From: Aminipila sp032051575
GTDB lineage: Bacteria > Bacillota > Clostridia > Peptostreptococcales > Anaerovoracaceae
Direction of reading: 5' to 3'
DNA: 64,000 nt
NCBI RefSeq assembly: GCF_032051575.1
Contig: NZ_DAMBYD010000007.1
Coordinates: forward strand, 62,001-126,000
Shown here: piece after piece, positions 1 to 7,014 of the stretch
Layout: every line of letters begins with the position of its first letter
Position numbering within the stretch: position 1 is the stretch's first letter
Translations under genes and position numbers: made by a program
The notes under the pieces: model-generated
Database searches by the model: none
What the model saw: only the letters and a program-made list of their open reading frames with translations
What the model was told of the DNA's origin: nothing

Positions 1-112
1 TGTCAAAACATGCGCTTAGTGCTTACAGCGGCGGTACCGTCCGAGACTTACACTCGATTCCCTATTACACCTTTCTGTCAATTTGACTGAAAGGAAACAC
101 AAACAGCATTTA
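1..112 (-). promoter_or_regulatory. Cobalamin riboswitch, 5' part, cut by the left edge
   Basis: Read on the minus strand, the sequence carries the conserved 5' half of a cobalamin aptamer: GGGAA near 60, a GGTGTAA-like stretch near 70, then ACCGCCGCTGTAAGC ending near 20. The B12 box and expression platform lie beyond position 1. The same core strings occur in the complete copies at 3545-3740 and 19178-19365, which supports the assignment. The regulated gene is outside the window to the left, so its identity is unknown. Confidence 0.85.
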
Positions 113-159
113 AATATTAAATTATTTATTGGCTAAATTCTCCTTGCCTATTATTAGCT

Positions 160-188
160 ATTGTATCACCAAAGTATTTTATTGTAAA
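160..188 (-). promoter_or_regulatory. Promoter for the left-edge cobalamin leader
   Basis: On the minus strand a TTTACA box (183-188) and a TACAAT box (160-165) are separated by 17 bases. They lie just upstream of the aptamer at 1-112, so the left-edge leader probably has its own start point, separate from the repeat-protein gene that ends at 224. Confidence 0.6.
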
Positions 189-223
189 TAGACATGTAGT
201 TCAATATGAGCACTATCAACTTT

Positions 224-1273
224 TCATTTCCTCATTTTTCTCAGCTCTTTCTCAATCTCTTTTTCTTTAGACTTTTCAAGAGGTTCCAGGTCTATCTGAT
301 ATAAAATATTTCTATAATTTACACATTGAGTAATCAAATTGTTGTAAACTTCTTTAGGAATTTCTGATTTTACCAAAGGCCTTTTAAGTTTATCTGCCTT
401 AGATTTTAGAATTTTGAATTGATTTATTGTTTCTTCATTAGGATTAACAAGTTTAAATACACTTCCCTCTAAAAGTTCACTGTGTTTAATAAGCTTATTT
501 CTCCTACCGTCAAGATAAGTAGCATTAAAAGGCCTAATTTTCTGTATAGGCTCCAAATCTATTTGATACATAATATTCCGCCATGTGCCGCAGCGTTTTT
601 TCAGTTTTTCTCTGATTTCACTTGTTATCTCTGTTCTCATAGGAGGTCTTCCCAGCTCTATTGCTTTTTTATGTATATATTCAAGCAGCATTATTTCCTC
701 CTCAGGCAAATCTTTCACTTTATAAGCCGGCTCCCAATTTTTCCATTGGTTATCAATACCCGCCGCATCAAGAAGCTCTGCCCAAGTGTTAAACTTATGT
801 TTAAAATAGTCAGCTAACTCTTTCATTTCGTGCATGTGAGGCGGTCTGCCCAATTCTTCTGCCTTACGCCTAAGGGTGCCAAGCAGTTCTTTTTCAAGTT
901 GTGCATTCATTTTTATTTTTTCATATGAATCCCCACATTTTCCCGCCTTTTTTGAAAGTCCTGCTGCAACAAGTGCCCTGGGCCAGTTTCCGAATCTCCG
1001 CTTTATATATACTCTATATAGCCAATAAATTTCTTTTTGCGCTGGGACATATCCTAATTCTTTTGCTTTTGCTTTTAATATCTCACATAAATCTTCATCT
1101 GAAAAATTAGAATACATAGCTTTCCCTTTACCTGAATTAATTTGAGAAAACTCATATATCTGTTCCGCATTTTCAATACCTTCATCGTATTCCAAATTTC
1201 CTGAACGAATACCTTCATCTACAATTTCATAGAATTCCTTTTTATACTTCTCTGCTATATTTCCTTGGTGCAT
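224..1273 (-). CDS. Repeat-only protein, homing-endonuclease-associated (HNH_repeat) repeats, copy 1
   Basis: The 349-residue product contains about four units of roughly 45 residues (around 62-106, 130-173, 197-240 and 285-330). They follow the pattern K-A-x-E-L-G-R-x-P-x-x-x-E-I, a helical linker, then F-G-x-W or an equivalent and a Leu/Ala-rich turn, as in ELGRPPHMHEM and RFGNWPRALVAAGL. This matches the 'homing endonuclease associated repeat' family, which is thought to help endonucleases bind DNA. I see no HNH, GIY-YIG or LAGLIDADG catalytic motif, so the protein is probably DNA-binding only. It has a basic C-terminus (EKELRKMRK) and starts at ATG after AAAGGGA. It is the last gene of the B12-controlled run that starts at 3253 and is followed by another cobalamin leader. 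A paralogue lies at 5134-6189. The repeat assignment is good; the function is inferred. Confidence 0.75.
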   Translation of the reverse strand: MHQGNIAEKYKKEFYEIVDEGIRSGNLEYDEGIENAEQIYEFSQINSGKGKAMYSNFSDEDLCEILKAKAKELGYVPAQKEIYWLYRVYIKRRFGNWPRALVAAGLSKKAGKCGDSYEKIKMNAQLEKELLGTLRRKAEELGRPPHMHEMKELADYFKHKFNTWAELLDAAGIDNQWKNWEPAYKVKDLPEEEIMLLEYIHKKAIELGRPPMRTEITSEIREKLKKRCGTWRNIMYQIDLEPIQKIRPFNATYLDGRRNKLIKHSELLEGSVFKLVNPNEETINQFKILKSKADKLKRPLVKSEIPKEVYNNLITQCVNYRNILYQIDLEPLEKSKEKEIEKELRKMRK

Positions 1274-1304
1274 TCCAGGTTCCCTTTCTATCGACAGACA
1301 TTTT

Positions 1305-1889
1305 TTATTTTTTTAGTAATCCACACACTAAAACAAAATATGTCGGCAACTTATTTTCTTCTATCCATTCAAGATCAATTCCAAATAATTTGCTACATGT
1401 TTTTCCTACATTTCCCCCCAGTGATTCAATGCTATAACGCATTTTATCAAAGTGATTACAACTTTCCCTTGCAGTACTACTGCTACAAGAGACTCTTGTG
1501 CATTTCTGACTCTCCATCATACCACTGCCACACAAAGAACAACTTCCCGCAGACAAGCTCACACTACCTTCATATTGTTTTTCTAATATATAAAGTTGTT
1601 CCGTCAACTTCCGTTTTTCTTTATCAAGAATATCGAACATGATTTTTTCTTCTTTTTCATATTCGTTCTGCCTTTCTTCTTGATTAAAAGAGATTTTTTC
1701 CCCTATGATGTAAATGCTGCTAAACTTTTTCCAATACTCTAAAACATTAAAATCATAGGGCGGGCAACACCATTTTTTACCATAGTTGCTGCATTCCTTG
1801 CAGCTCTCAAGAAATTCTTCTATGTCTACATACTCATCTAAATATTTTTTTATATCTACTTCAGCGCTGAGCAGTTCTATGTTATACAC
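1305..1889 (-). CDS. DUF2284-like predicted metal-binding protein
   Basis: The 194-residue protein is cysteine-rich. An N-terminal cluster CSNYGKKWCCPPYD is followed by a second set around residues 127-147 (CSLCGSG, then C-T-R-V-S-C and C-N-H), and a C-terminal V-C-G-L. The C-x-x-Y-G-x-x-W-x-C-P-P signature is typical of DUF2284 proteins, which are annotated as metal-binding and may hold an Fe-S centre. The start is GTG, chosen because GGAGG lies 7-8 bases upstream and because it overlaps the end of the TIM-barrel gene by 8 bases, showing translational coupling. It belongs to the riboswitch-led block. No reaction can be assigned; a corrinoid or metal-handling role is only inferred from the leader. 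Confidence 0.7.
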   Translation of the reverse strand: MYNIELLSAEVDIKKYLDEYVDIEEFLESCKECSNYGKKWCCPPYDFNVLEYWKKFSSIYIIGEKISFNQEERQNEYEKEEKIMFDILDKEKRKLTEQLYILEKQYEGSVSLSAGSCSLCGSGMMESQKCTRVSCSSSTARESCNHFDKMRYSIESLGGNVGKTCSKLFGIDLEWIEENKLPTYFVLVCGLLKK

Positions 1890-2865
1890 TAAAATTTCCT
1901 CCTTGTTTCAAAGTATCAGTTTGAATTTGCAAAACTCTTTCTTTTTCTTTCCTGTCAGAAGCTGCTAATTCATGTACTAAATAGTCCGGATTTATTCGAT
2001 CTATTACACTTTTTATACCGATGTTGGTTATGGGTTGATGGGTGTCAATATTCAATATGTGCTTATACCCAACACTAAACTTTTTAAAATAATCTTCTGG
2101 TAAATCAGGTACTATGCTGATGTTTTCTTTAACATACTCCCCACTTAAGGATTGATGCAAATGGATTCCTTTAATATATCTGCAAAGTATATCATGCTCA
2201 TCCAGCATTTTATGTATATACTCAATTGCCTGTTTTTCATCTTTGAGCTCCAGATTTGTACACATTAAATGTCCTACGTCAAGCATTATCCCTTTATTTT
2301 TATAGTGTACTTTTTGAAGAAGCCGTTTAGTTATTTCGGGCCGTGTAAAATCTAATCCTGCCCAATGTAAGTTTTCCATTAGAAATTTAAATTTATATTT
2401 TTTATTATCTAAAAGTATATTTATTAATTCTGCGGATTTATCAATTACTTCTTCATCGGTGTGAAGCCATTTATAGGTATATCCTTCTTCTATAGAAACA
2501 TCTGAAACATGAAATACTACATATTCAGCACCTGCCTGACTTGCTCTATCCAAATCATCACTAAGCATTTTTATCAGTGCATTCCGGTCTTTGCCTCCAT
2601 AAAACAGCTCCCACGTTCCTTTATTTTTAAATTTGTGAAGTAATTTAATCTCATTTTTATCCCAAAAATCCAACCAATCACAAAAAAATGCTAAATGCCA
2701 TCCTTTTATAAGTGTTTTTTCTATATTAAAGCTACATTTTTCACCGCCCCATATGGCTTCAATTCCATGGCAGCCATATTTATTGCACACTTTTCTTAGT
2801 TCTTCACTATTTTCATACTCATCTAGAACATTGTCTACAAGAGGCATGTTTATTAGTTGAATCAT
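1882..2865 (-). CDS. Sugar-phosphate isomerase/epimerase-like TIM-barrel protein
   Basis: The product has the order expected of the AP-endonuclease-2/xylose-isomerase-like barrel: a strand with EAIWGG, a glycine/histidine strand AEYVVFHVSD, an LMENLHW strand with a metal-type glutamate, MLDVGH with Asp and His, then YIKGIHLHQS and YLVHEL. These acidic and histidine residues at strand ends suggest a divalent metal site. I start it at the ATG at 2865, preceded by GAAAGGA at good spacing, not at a TTG at 2937 that lacks a ribosome site. It sits between a 92-residue unknown gene and the DUF2284 gene, with which it overlaps. Substrate unknown. Its place under a cobalamin switch is unusual for this family. 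Confidence 0.7.
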   Translation of the reverse strand: MIQLINMPLVDNVLDEYENSEELRKVCNKYGCHGIEAIWGGEKCSFNIEKTLIKGWHLAFFCDWLDFWDKNEIKLLHKFKNKGTWELFYGGKDRNALIKMLSDDLDRASQAGAEYVVFHVSDVSIEEGYTYKWLHTDEEVIDKSAELINILLDNKKYKFKFLMENLHWAGLDFTRPEITKRLLQKVHYKNKGIMLDVGHLMCTNLELKDEKQAIEYIHKMLDEHDILCRYIKGIHLHQSLSGEYVKENISIVPDLPEDYFKKFSVGYKHILNIDTHQPITNIGIKSVIDRINPDYLVHELAASDRKEKERVLQIQTDTLKQGGNFSV

Positions 2866-2974
2866 ATTGTATCGAAATCCTTTCAAATTAAAAAAGTCTC
2901 TTAATGAGTACTGGAAACTAATTTCTGTTATACTCAACTAAGAGGCTTCTGTATTTTATTTATTACAGTTTTAG

Positions 2975-3253
2975 TTAATACAAACAATAGCTTTCATAAT
3001 TTTCTCCCATATATACCCACACATTTTCTCCCATTTCTATTTTTTCGTTAAATGTCAAATTAGGGATTAAAAGCTTTATGCTTGTTCTTTTTCTTCCTAT
3101 AACAGTGATTCCTTCCCCAGTTGGAGACTTTTTAAATTCATCGATTTTCTCTGACAAATTAGAAATACCCGTTTCTTTAGAAAAATTATCTACAAATTCC
3201 TGAGTATTTGCATAAACTACATTGTCCTGATTTTTGAACCAATTAACATTCAT
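2975..3253 (-). CDS. Small protein of unknown function, first gene after a cobalamin leader
   Basis: The 92-residue, soluble-looking product has a tryptophan near the N-terminus (MNVNWFKNQ), a helical region to about residue 45, and a hydrophobic/charged strand-rich C-terminal half ending in Y-E-S-Y-C-L-Y. It has no signal peptide or membrane segment, and I do not recognise the family. The ATG is preceded by AAGGAGGAACACC, an excellent ribosome site, so the gene is real and well expressed. Being the first gene after the aptamer and tandem terminators at 3375-3740, it should be repressed when cobalamin is plentiful. Next downstream is the TIM-barrel gene, after about 110 bases. Confidence 0.6.
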   Translation of the reverse strand: MNVNWFKNQDNVVYANTQEFVDNFSKETGISNLSEKIDEFKKSPTGEGITVIGRKRTSIKLLIPNLTFNEKIEMGENVWVYMGENYESYCLY

Positions 3254-3374
3254 GGTGTTCCTCCTTATATTTAGCTATAATTATATATTTATGATTTTAG
3301 AGCATCTGACCTTCCTGCAATTTCTTTCTTAAATTAGGCTAGGTCATAAACGATAAAAATCTATAAAAAAGGAT

Positions 3375-3419
3375 GAGGGTTATAACAGGTTTGCTCACAT
3401 GCAAAACTGTTATACCCTC
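3375..3419 (-). terminator. Second, long hairpin terminator in the cobalamin leader
   Basis: GAGGGT-TATAACAG and CTGTTATACCCTC form a long stem, extended inward by TTTGC/GCAAA, with a short loop. On the minus strand it is followed by ATCCTTTTTT. It lies between the first terminator (3458-3479) and the start codon at 3253, so transcripts meet two terminators in series. Confidence 0.65.
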
Positions 3420-3457
3420 AGGAATGAAAAGGCATCTTAATATAAATAAACAAAAAA

Positions 3458-3479
3458 ACTGTAGCAAAGCTGCTACAGT
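3458..3479 (-). terminator. First terminator of the cobalamin leader
   Basis: ACTGTAGCA and TGCTACAGT form a 9-pair stem with a 4-base loop; on the minus strand a run of seven T follows. Its position 3' of the B12 box fits the switchable terminator of the expression platform. Confidence 0.75.
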
Positions 3480-3544
3480 CCGTTTTTCTGTAATATTTAT
3501 CATTCTTAAAACCCTAAGGTTTATAAGCATCACCGATTACCCGT

Positions 3545-3740
3545 CGGCTACTCGAACAACTTATGCAGGTCTTCTGGCTTACGTATCATCATTGTTTCCT
3601 GCCTTCCCAAGTATAAACTCAGTGGCAAATAGGAACAACTCCTCGCTTACAGCGGCGGGACCGCGCAGGACTCTAACCTGCTTCCCTCTTAGCTACTAAA
3701 CTAATCGTCGTCTTGTATCAATTAGACTTTAGTCTGTAGA
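3545..3740 (-). promoter_or_regulatory. Cobalamin riboswitch for the 2975-3253 / TIM-barrel / DUF2284 / repeat-protein block
   Basis: The minus strand shows the full order of conserved blocks: GGGAAGCAGG, GTCCTGCGCGG, CCCGCCGCTGTAAGC, GCCACTGAGT, TTGGGAAGGC, then the B12 box AAGCCAGAAGACCTGC, followed by a hairpin CCGACGGGTAATCGG that can supply the regulatory loop. This is a complete aptamer of the classic adenosylcobalamin type. Two terminators follow. The expected behaviour is OFF with bound cobalamin. Confidence 0.95.
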
Positions 3741-3770
3741 ACATAAATGGTTTATTCAATTTACAAACTA

Positions 3771-3800
3771 ATGGTAACACTTTTAGGTAACATTTGTCAA
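3771..3800 (-). promoter_or_regulatory. Promoter for the cobalamin leader at 3.5-3.7 kb
   Basis: A consensus TTGACA box (3795-3800, minus strand) is followed 17-18 bases later by a weak TTACCA/TACCAT box. It begins only a few bases after the stop codon of the DUF2149 gene, so the downstream block has its own start independent of the ExbB-like operon. Confidence 0.55.
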
Positions 3801-3803
3801 CCC

Positions 3804-4118
3804 CTATTCCTTTTTCACTATGTACATTTTTCCGGTTTTTTCATCTTCATATACAAATCCTTTTGAATCGTAGTCTTCTGACAAGGAGCCATCTTTTATG
3901 GCATCTTCCAAATCATTCACCTCAACCAGCTGATCTTCTGTAACAACATCCATGATTTTACTTAAGTCCACATTCCAGAACATAATGATTGCAATCATCA
4001 AGCCACAAGAAAATACAAGCATTACATCTACTAGGTTACCCAGACTTTCCATGGGGTTTATGTCTTCTTTGTTTTTATAATGCCTTCTCATACTCAAAGA
4101 GTTATTATTTCTTAGCAT
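3804..4118 (-). CDS. DUF2149 protein, ExbD/TolR-like partner of the ExbB-like channel
   Basis: The roughly 105-residue product has a basic N-terminus, a single membrane segment and a soluble acidic C-terminal half. The membrane segment opens NLVDVMLVFSCGLM, close to the PLVDVMLV-type start of ExbD/TolR helices, whose Asp carries the proton. That is direct evidence for an ExbD-like role. Three near starts are possible (TTG 4127, ATG 4124, ATG 4118). I chose 4118 because GGAGGAGG is then at normal distance. It overlaps the end of the ExbB-like gene, showing coupled translation. DUF2149 proteins are known beside ExbB-like genes in clostridia and methanogens. What the motor pair energises is unknown; the cobalamin switch points to corrinoid or cobalt uptake. 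Confidence 0.8.
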   Translation of the reverse strand: MLRNNNSLSMRRHYKNKEDINPMESLGNLVDVMLVFSCGLMIAIIMFWNVDLSKIMDVVTEDQLVEVNDLEDAIKDGSLSEDYDSKGFVYEDEKTGKMYIVKKE

Positions 4119-4737
4119 TTGCATCAACCTCCTCCAACATGCTTTCCATTACTAATTCAAAAGTAATCAGATAATCTTCATACCACTTTTTACGTATATT
4201 GGAAATGACACAGCAGATTGCTGCCGAAATAACCCCTGAAATTGTAGTATCAAAAGCTATTGCCAGCGATTTAGACAAAGTCTCAGTATCACCATGTCCC
4301 AAAGCGATGATTCCCGGTCCTAAAGGAATTAATGTACCTAAAAGTCCAAACATAGGTCCCAGCTTTGCCACTAAATCGGTAATTCCTACTGCTTTATCGT
4401 ACTTCTCCTCTTCCGTTGCAAGCAGCCTTTGCGCTAATGCGGTTAGTGATGTTTTCGGCATATCACTGGATTCTAGAAGAACATTTAAGGCTGCCTTCTG
4501 CCTGGCTGGCAGCCCGCTTCCTTCAATTGTTTTTTGCAAATCATTTTCTTCATGTATTTTTTTCAGCAATCCAGTTGCATCTAATTTCTTTCGTTTTCTT
4601 CTTTCTGTAAAAAATTCTACTGCAAAATCTCCAAACTGCCATACTGTAACAATCATTAATAATAATAATACACACATACATGGCTTTAAAAGAATTTGGC
4701 CTATTAAATGCAGTATATTACTTAATCCAAAACCCAT
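4105..4737 (-). CDS. MotA/TolQ/ExbB proton-channel family protein
   Basis: The approximately 210-residue inner-membrane protein has a first membrane helix near residues 10-35, a cytoplasmic helical region (residues 40-115) and two later helices. The stretch ITDLVAKLGPMFGLLGTLIP followed by GLGHGD-like residues and TTISGVISAAICCVIS is the conserved ExbB/TolQ channel signature with its glycines and threonines. It starts at the second ATG (4737), 8 bases after GGAG. With the DUF2149 protein it would form a proton-driven stator. It is directly behind its own promoter, cobalamin riboswitch and terminator. A flagellar MotA role is unlikely: no flagellar genes are near and the partner lacks a peptidoglycan-binding domain. 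Confidence 0.88.
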   Translation of the reverse strand: MGFGLSNILHLIGQILLKPCMCVLLLLMIVTVWQFGDFAVEFFTERRKRKKLDATGLLKKIHEENDLQKTIEGSGLPARQKAALNVLLESSDMPKTSLTALAQRLLATEEEKYDKAVGITDLVAKLGPMFGLLGTLIPLGPGIIALGHGDTETLSKSLAIAFDTTISGVISAAICCVISNIRKKWYEDYLITFELVMESMLEEVDANAKK

Positions 4738-4786
4738 TATCATTTCTCCTATATTCTTATACTTTTATTTATTTGATTATTGGGTC

Positions 4787-4825
4787 AAAAAAAAGATCTT
4801 TAATTGGCATGCAAAAAAGACCTTA
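4787..4825 (-). terminator. Riboswitch-linked terminator before the ExbB-like gene
   Basis: On the minus strand AAGGTCTTT pairs with AAAGATCTT (one G-U pair), followed by a run of T. It lies between the B12 box and the ExbB-like start codon. Confidence 0.7.
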
Positions 4826-4859
4826 TATTCCACATACACGCTCCTTCATACCCAATAAC

Positions 4860-5020
4860 GTATACTTACATATGGCAGGTTTCCTGACTTGTGACTCTTT
4901 CTCCGAACGTCTTCCCAGTTTCCCAGTGACATTATTCTTCGTCCTCACTTACAGTAGAGGTAGCTGTGCAGGATTTTCACCTGCTTCCCTTTTAAAAATT
5001 TCTTCACCTATATGTATTTA
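4860..5020 (-). promoter_or_regulatory. Cobalamin riboswitch for the ExbB-like/DUF2149 operon
   Basis: The minus strand reads GGGAAGCAGGTGAAAATCC, then CTACTGTAAGTGAGG, GTCACTGGG, CTGGGAAGAC, and the B12 box CAAGTCAGGAAACCTGCC. All conserved blocks are present, with some departures (CCTCTACTGT instead of CCGCCACTGT). The terminator at 4787-4825 and the ExbB-like start at 4737 follow. Confidence 0.93.
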
Positions 5021-5041
5021 AATATTAAATTTTACCCAATA

Positions 5042-5070
5042 ATAATATCACTAAATATTGGTAGTTTCAA
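5042..5070 (-). promoter_or_regulatory. Promoter for the ExbB-like leader
   Basis: On the minus strand TTGAAA (5065-5070) and TATTAT (5042-5047) are separated by exactly 17 bases, just upstream of the aptamer. Confidence 0.65.
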
Positions 5071-5087
5071 CAATATTCGTCATAAAA

Positions 5088-5118
5088 AAACAGACTGGTT
5101 AAAATAAATAGTCTGTTT
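5088..5118 (-). terminator. Terminator after the second repeat-only gene
   Basis: AAACAGACT and AGTCTGTTT form a 9-pair stem; the minus strand continues with seven T. It closes the run of genes from 12360 down to 5134 and insulates the ExbB-like leader. Confidence 0.75.
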
Positions 5119-5133
5119 TAACAAAATTTCAAG

Positions 5134-6189
5134 TTATAAATTTACTTTATTTTTTATCCTTCGTCTGATTTTCTGTGTATTGGTTTTATCTAACGATTCC
5201 ACTCCCACTTGAAAAAGCACATTTCTATAGCTTCCACAAGCCTTCATTAATCCGTCGTAGACATCCTCTGGCAATTCTTCTTTAATGGGAGCACGTCCTA
5301 GTTCAGTAACAATTTCTCTCAGCTGAATTAAATATTGTTTTTCATTTTTGCTTAAATTCATCACTTTATATAAGCCATTACTTAAAATCTCCGTATGATG
5401 TTTTCCTTTATTTTTTCTATCATCCAAATATGTTTCACTAAATGACTTTGGCTTTTCTATAGGCTCCATACCAATTTGGTGTAAGGTATTTCTCCATGTT
5501 TTGCACTTGATTTTAAGTTTTTCTTTAACTTCATTTTCAATTTCCTTTCTGAGTGGAGATCGGCCCAGTTTTTGTGCCTTGGATTTAATCTTCTCCAATA
5601 AAAGTTTTTCTTCTTCAGTAAAATCATTTACAATAAAAAGCATATGCTTATTTTTCCACTCTTGGTTTATACCTGCAGCCTCAAGTACCTGGTTCCAAGT
5701 ATCAAACTTATATTTCAAACCCTCAACGCAATCTCTCATTTCTACCAAATGTGGCGGTCTATGAAGTTCATCAGCTTTTTCCCTTATTTGATTGAGAAAC
5801 TCCTGACATTGCTGTTCTCTTTCCTCTATAATTTTAAAGCTATGTCCACCACTTCCAGCTTTTGTTGACATAACCGCTGCTTTTAATGCTTTCGGCCAAT
5901 TCCCAAACCGGTGTTTAATGTACATATGATAAATCCAATATACTTCTTTCTGTGTGGGCACATGGTCTAAATCTTTGGCACGGCTTCTAATATAATCACA
6001 AAGGTCTTCATCCGATAAGCTTTCATATACTTCTTTCCCAGTTATTGATTTTATTTTATAAACACTCATTAAATTCTTATGTTCTGTTAATTCAATATGG
6101 TACTCAAGTTCCCCACATTCAGCGGCCTTGGACGCTAAAGCTTCTAGTTCCAACCTATATTTATTAATTTCTGCTAATTCTATGGTCAT
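5134..6189 (-). CDS. Repeat-only protein, homing-endonuclease-associated (HNH_repeat) repeats, copy 2
   Basis: The 351-residue product is clearly paralogous to 224-1273 along its whole length; both share SDEDLC near residue 60, an RFGNWP turn and a KAGxxGxS linker. It has four units of about 45 residues, for example the ELHRPPHLVEM and KLGRSPLRKEI segments, each followed by a W-N or W-R turn. No nuclease motif is visible and the C-terminus is very basic (KIRRRIKNKVNL). The ATG follows AAAGGAAAT. It is only 15 bases downstream of the arginase-fold gene and is the last gene before a terminator and the next cobalamin leader. A sequence-specific DNA- or RNA-binding role is inferred from the repeats. 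Confidence 0.75.
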   Translation of the reverse strand: MTIELAEINKYRLELEALASKAAECGELEYHIELTEHKNLMSVYKIKSITGKEVYESLSDEDLCDYIRSRAKDLDHVPTQKEVYWIYHMYIKHRFGNWPKALKAAVMSTKAGSGGHSFKIIEEREQQCQEFLNQIREKADELHRPPHLVEMRDCVEGLKYKFDTWNQVLEAAGINQEWKNKHMLFIVNDFTEEEKLLLEKIKSKAQKLGRSPLRKEIENEVKEKLKIKCKTWRNTLHQIGMEPIEKPKSFSETYLDDRKNKGKHHTEILSNGLYKVMNLSKNEKQYLIQLREIVTELGRAPIKEELPEDVYDGLMKACGSYRNVLFQVGVESLDKTNTQKIRRRIKNKVNL

Positions 6190-6204
6190 ATTATATTATT
6201 TCCT

Positions 6205-6987
6205 TTACTTTATCTTTCTTTCATCTTTTAAAAACCTCAGTAAATTTGCATTTACTTCATCATTATTTTTTACTGCGCTAAGCTTTCCCGTCTCATTTGC
6301 ACATTCTCCGCAAAGATCTATTCCTATTATTTTTCGCTTAGGAATGATTCCATGAAGAATATTTTTTAGTTCAGTGAGTTTCATATTGCCCTGACTCCAG
6401 TTTGTCTCAATAACTCTTCTGCTTAGCACGTCCTTATCAATAGATATGTAAACTGGATACTGTTCACTTAATTTCTGGATTTGAGAAAAATCATTCTTCT
6501 TAATCTGCTCACTATCAATGCAGATAAGCTTATCTTTATATTTTTCATCTAAAGCCAATTTTTGTTCTTTACCAATTCCCATCAAAACAATTTTATCAAT
6601 AAATGAATTATTCTCCAAGCACTGTACCACCCATGAGCCACAACTTAAAATGCTTTTAAAGACTGGTTTCTGCATATCTGTATGATAATCAAAAACAACA
6701 AGGCTAAATTTCTCTCTTATTTTATCTATCCAAAATTTGGTCGCATAATGATAATTTCCTGAATCAATAAAATGCAGTCCTTGTGGTGACATATTCTTTA
6801 TCGTATCTTTTATAGTTTTTTCTGCCATACTATCACAAAAGCAGTTTTTCCCCTGTAGCTTGGAAAAATCCAGCCATATGACATTTTCGTCTTTATAAAA
6901 CTGCTCATATTTGTAAATGCCTGAAAAATTCATAATTGTTATATATGATTTTTCTGTTCTACTCGTATTCAATTCTAATCCCCTCAT
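6205..6987 (-). CDS. Arginase/agmatinase-fold protein
   Basis: The roughly 260-residue product shows both metal-binding strands of the ureohydrolase fold: LVVFDYHTDMQ (counterpart of the D-x-H-x-D motif) and VYISIDKDVLS (counterpart of S-x-D-x-D). An early GLHFIDSGNYHYAT segment resembles the G-x-x-H strand, and LTELKNIL and IIGIDLCGE fit the later helix and strand. A binuclear Mn site is therefore likely, but the substrate is unknown; the N-terminal half departs from true arginases. The ATG at 6987 has no good ribosome site; a TTG at 6972 sits 7 bases after GAGGGG and may be the true start. It is flanked tightly by the NYN gene (27 bases) and the repeat-only gene (15 bases). Confidence 0.7.
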   Translation of the reverse strand: MRGLELNTSRTEKSYITIMNFSGIYKYEQFYKDENVIWLDFSKLQGKNCFCDSMAEKTIKDTIKNMSPQGLHFIDSGNYHYATKFWIDKIREKFSLVVFDYHTDMQKPVFKSILSCGSWVVQCLENNSFIDKIVLMGIGKEQKLALDEKYKDKLICIDSEQIKKNDFSQIQKLSEQYPVYISIDKDVLSRRVIETNWSQGNMKLTELKNILHGIIPKRKIIGIDLCGECANETGKLSAVKNNDEVNANLLRFLKDERKIK

Positions 6988-7014
6988 TCATTAAAGCATA
7001 TTCTCACTTCAAAG

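Noticed and set aside
224..1273. Homing endonuclease or intron-encoded nuclease
   Set aside because: Only the associated repeats are present; no HNH, GIY-YIG or LAGLIDADG catalytic residues and no host gene interruption.
2865..2937. TTG at 2937 as start of the TIM-barrel gene
   Set aside because: It lacks a ribosome site, whereas ATG 2865 has GAAAGGA at proper spacing.
4105..4737. Flagellar stator MotA
   Set aside because: No flagellar genes nearby; partner has no peptidoglycan-binding domain and resembles DUF2149/ExbD; the leader is a cobalamin riboswitch.
4199..4858. A 219-residue open frame on the plus strand opposite the ExbB-like gene
   Set aside because: It is antisense to a well-supported gene with a ribosome site and riboswitch; it has no family motif and its Pro/Ser-rich make-up is typical of a reverse-strand shadow.
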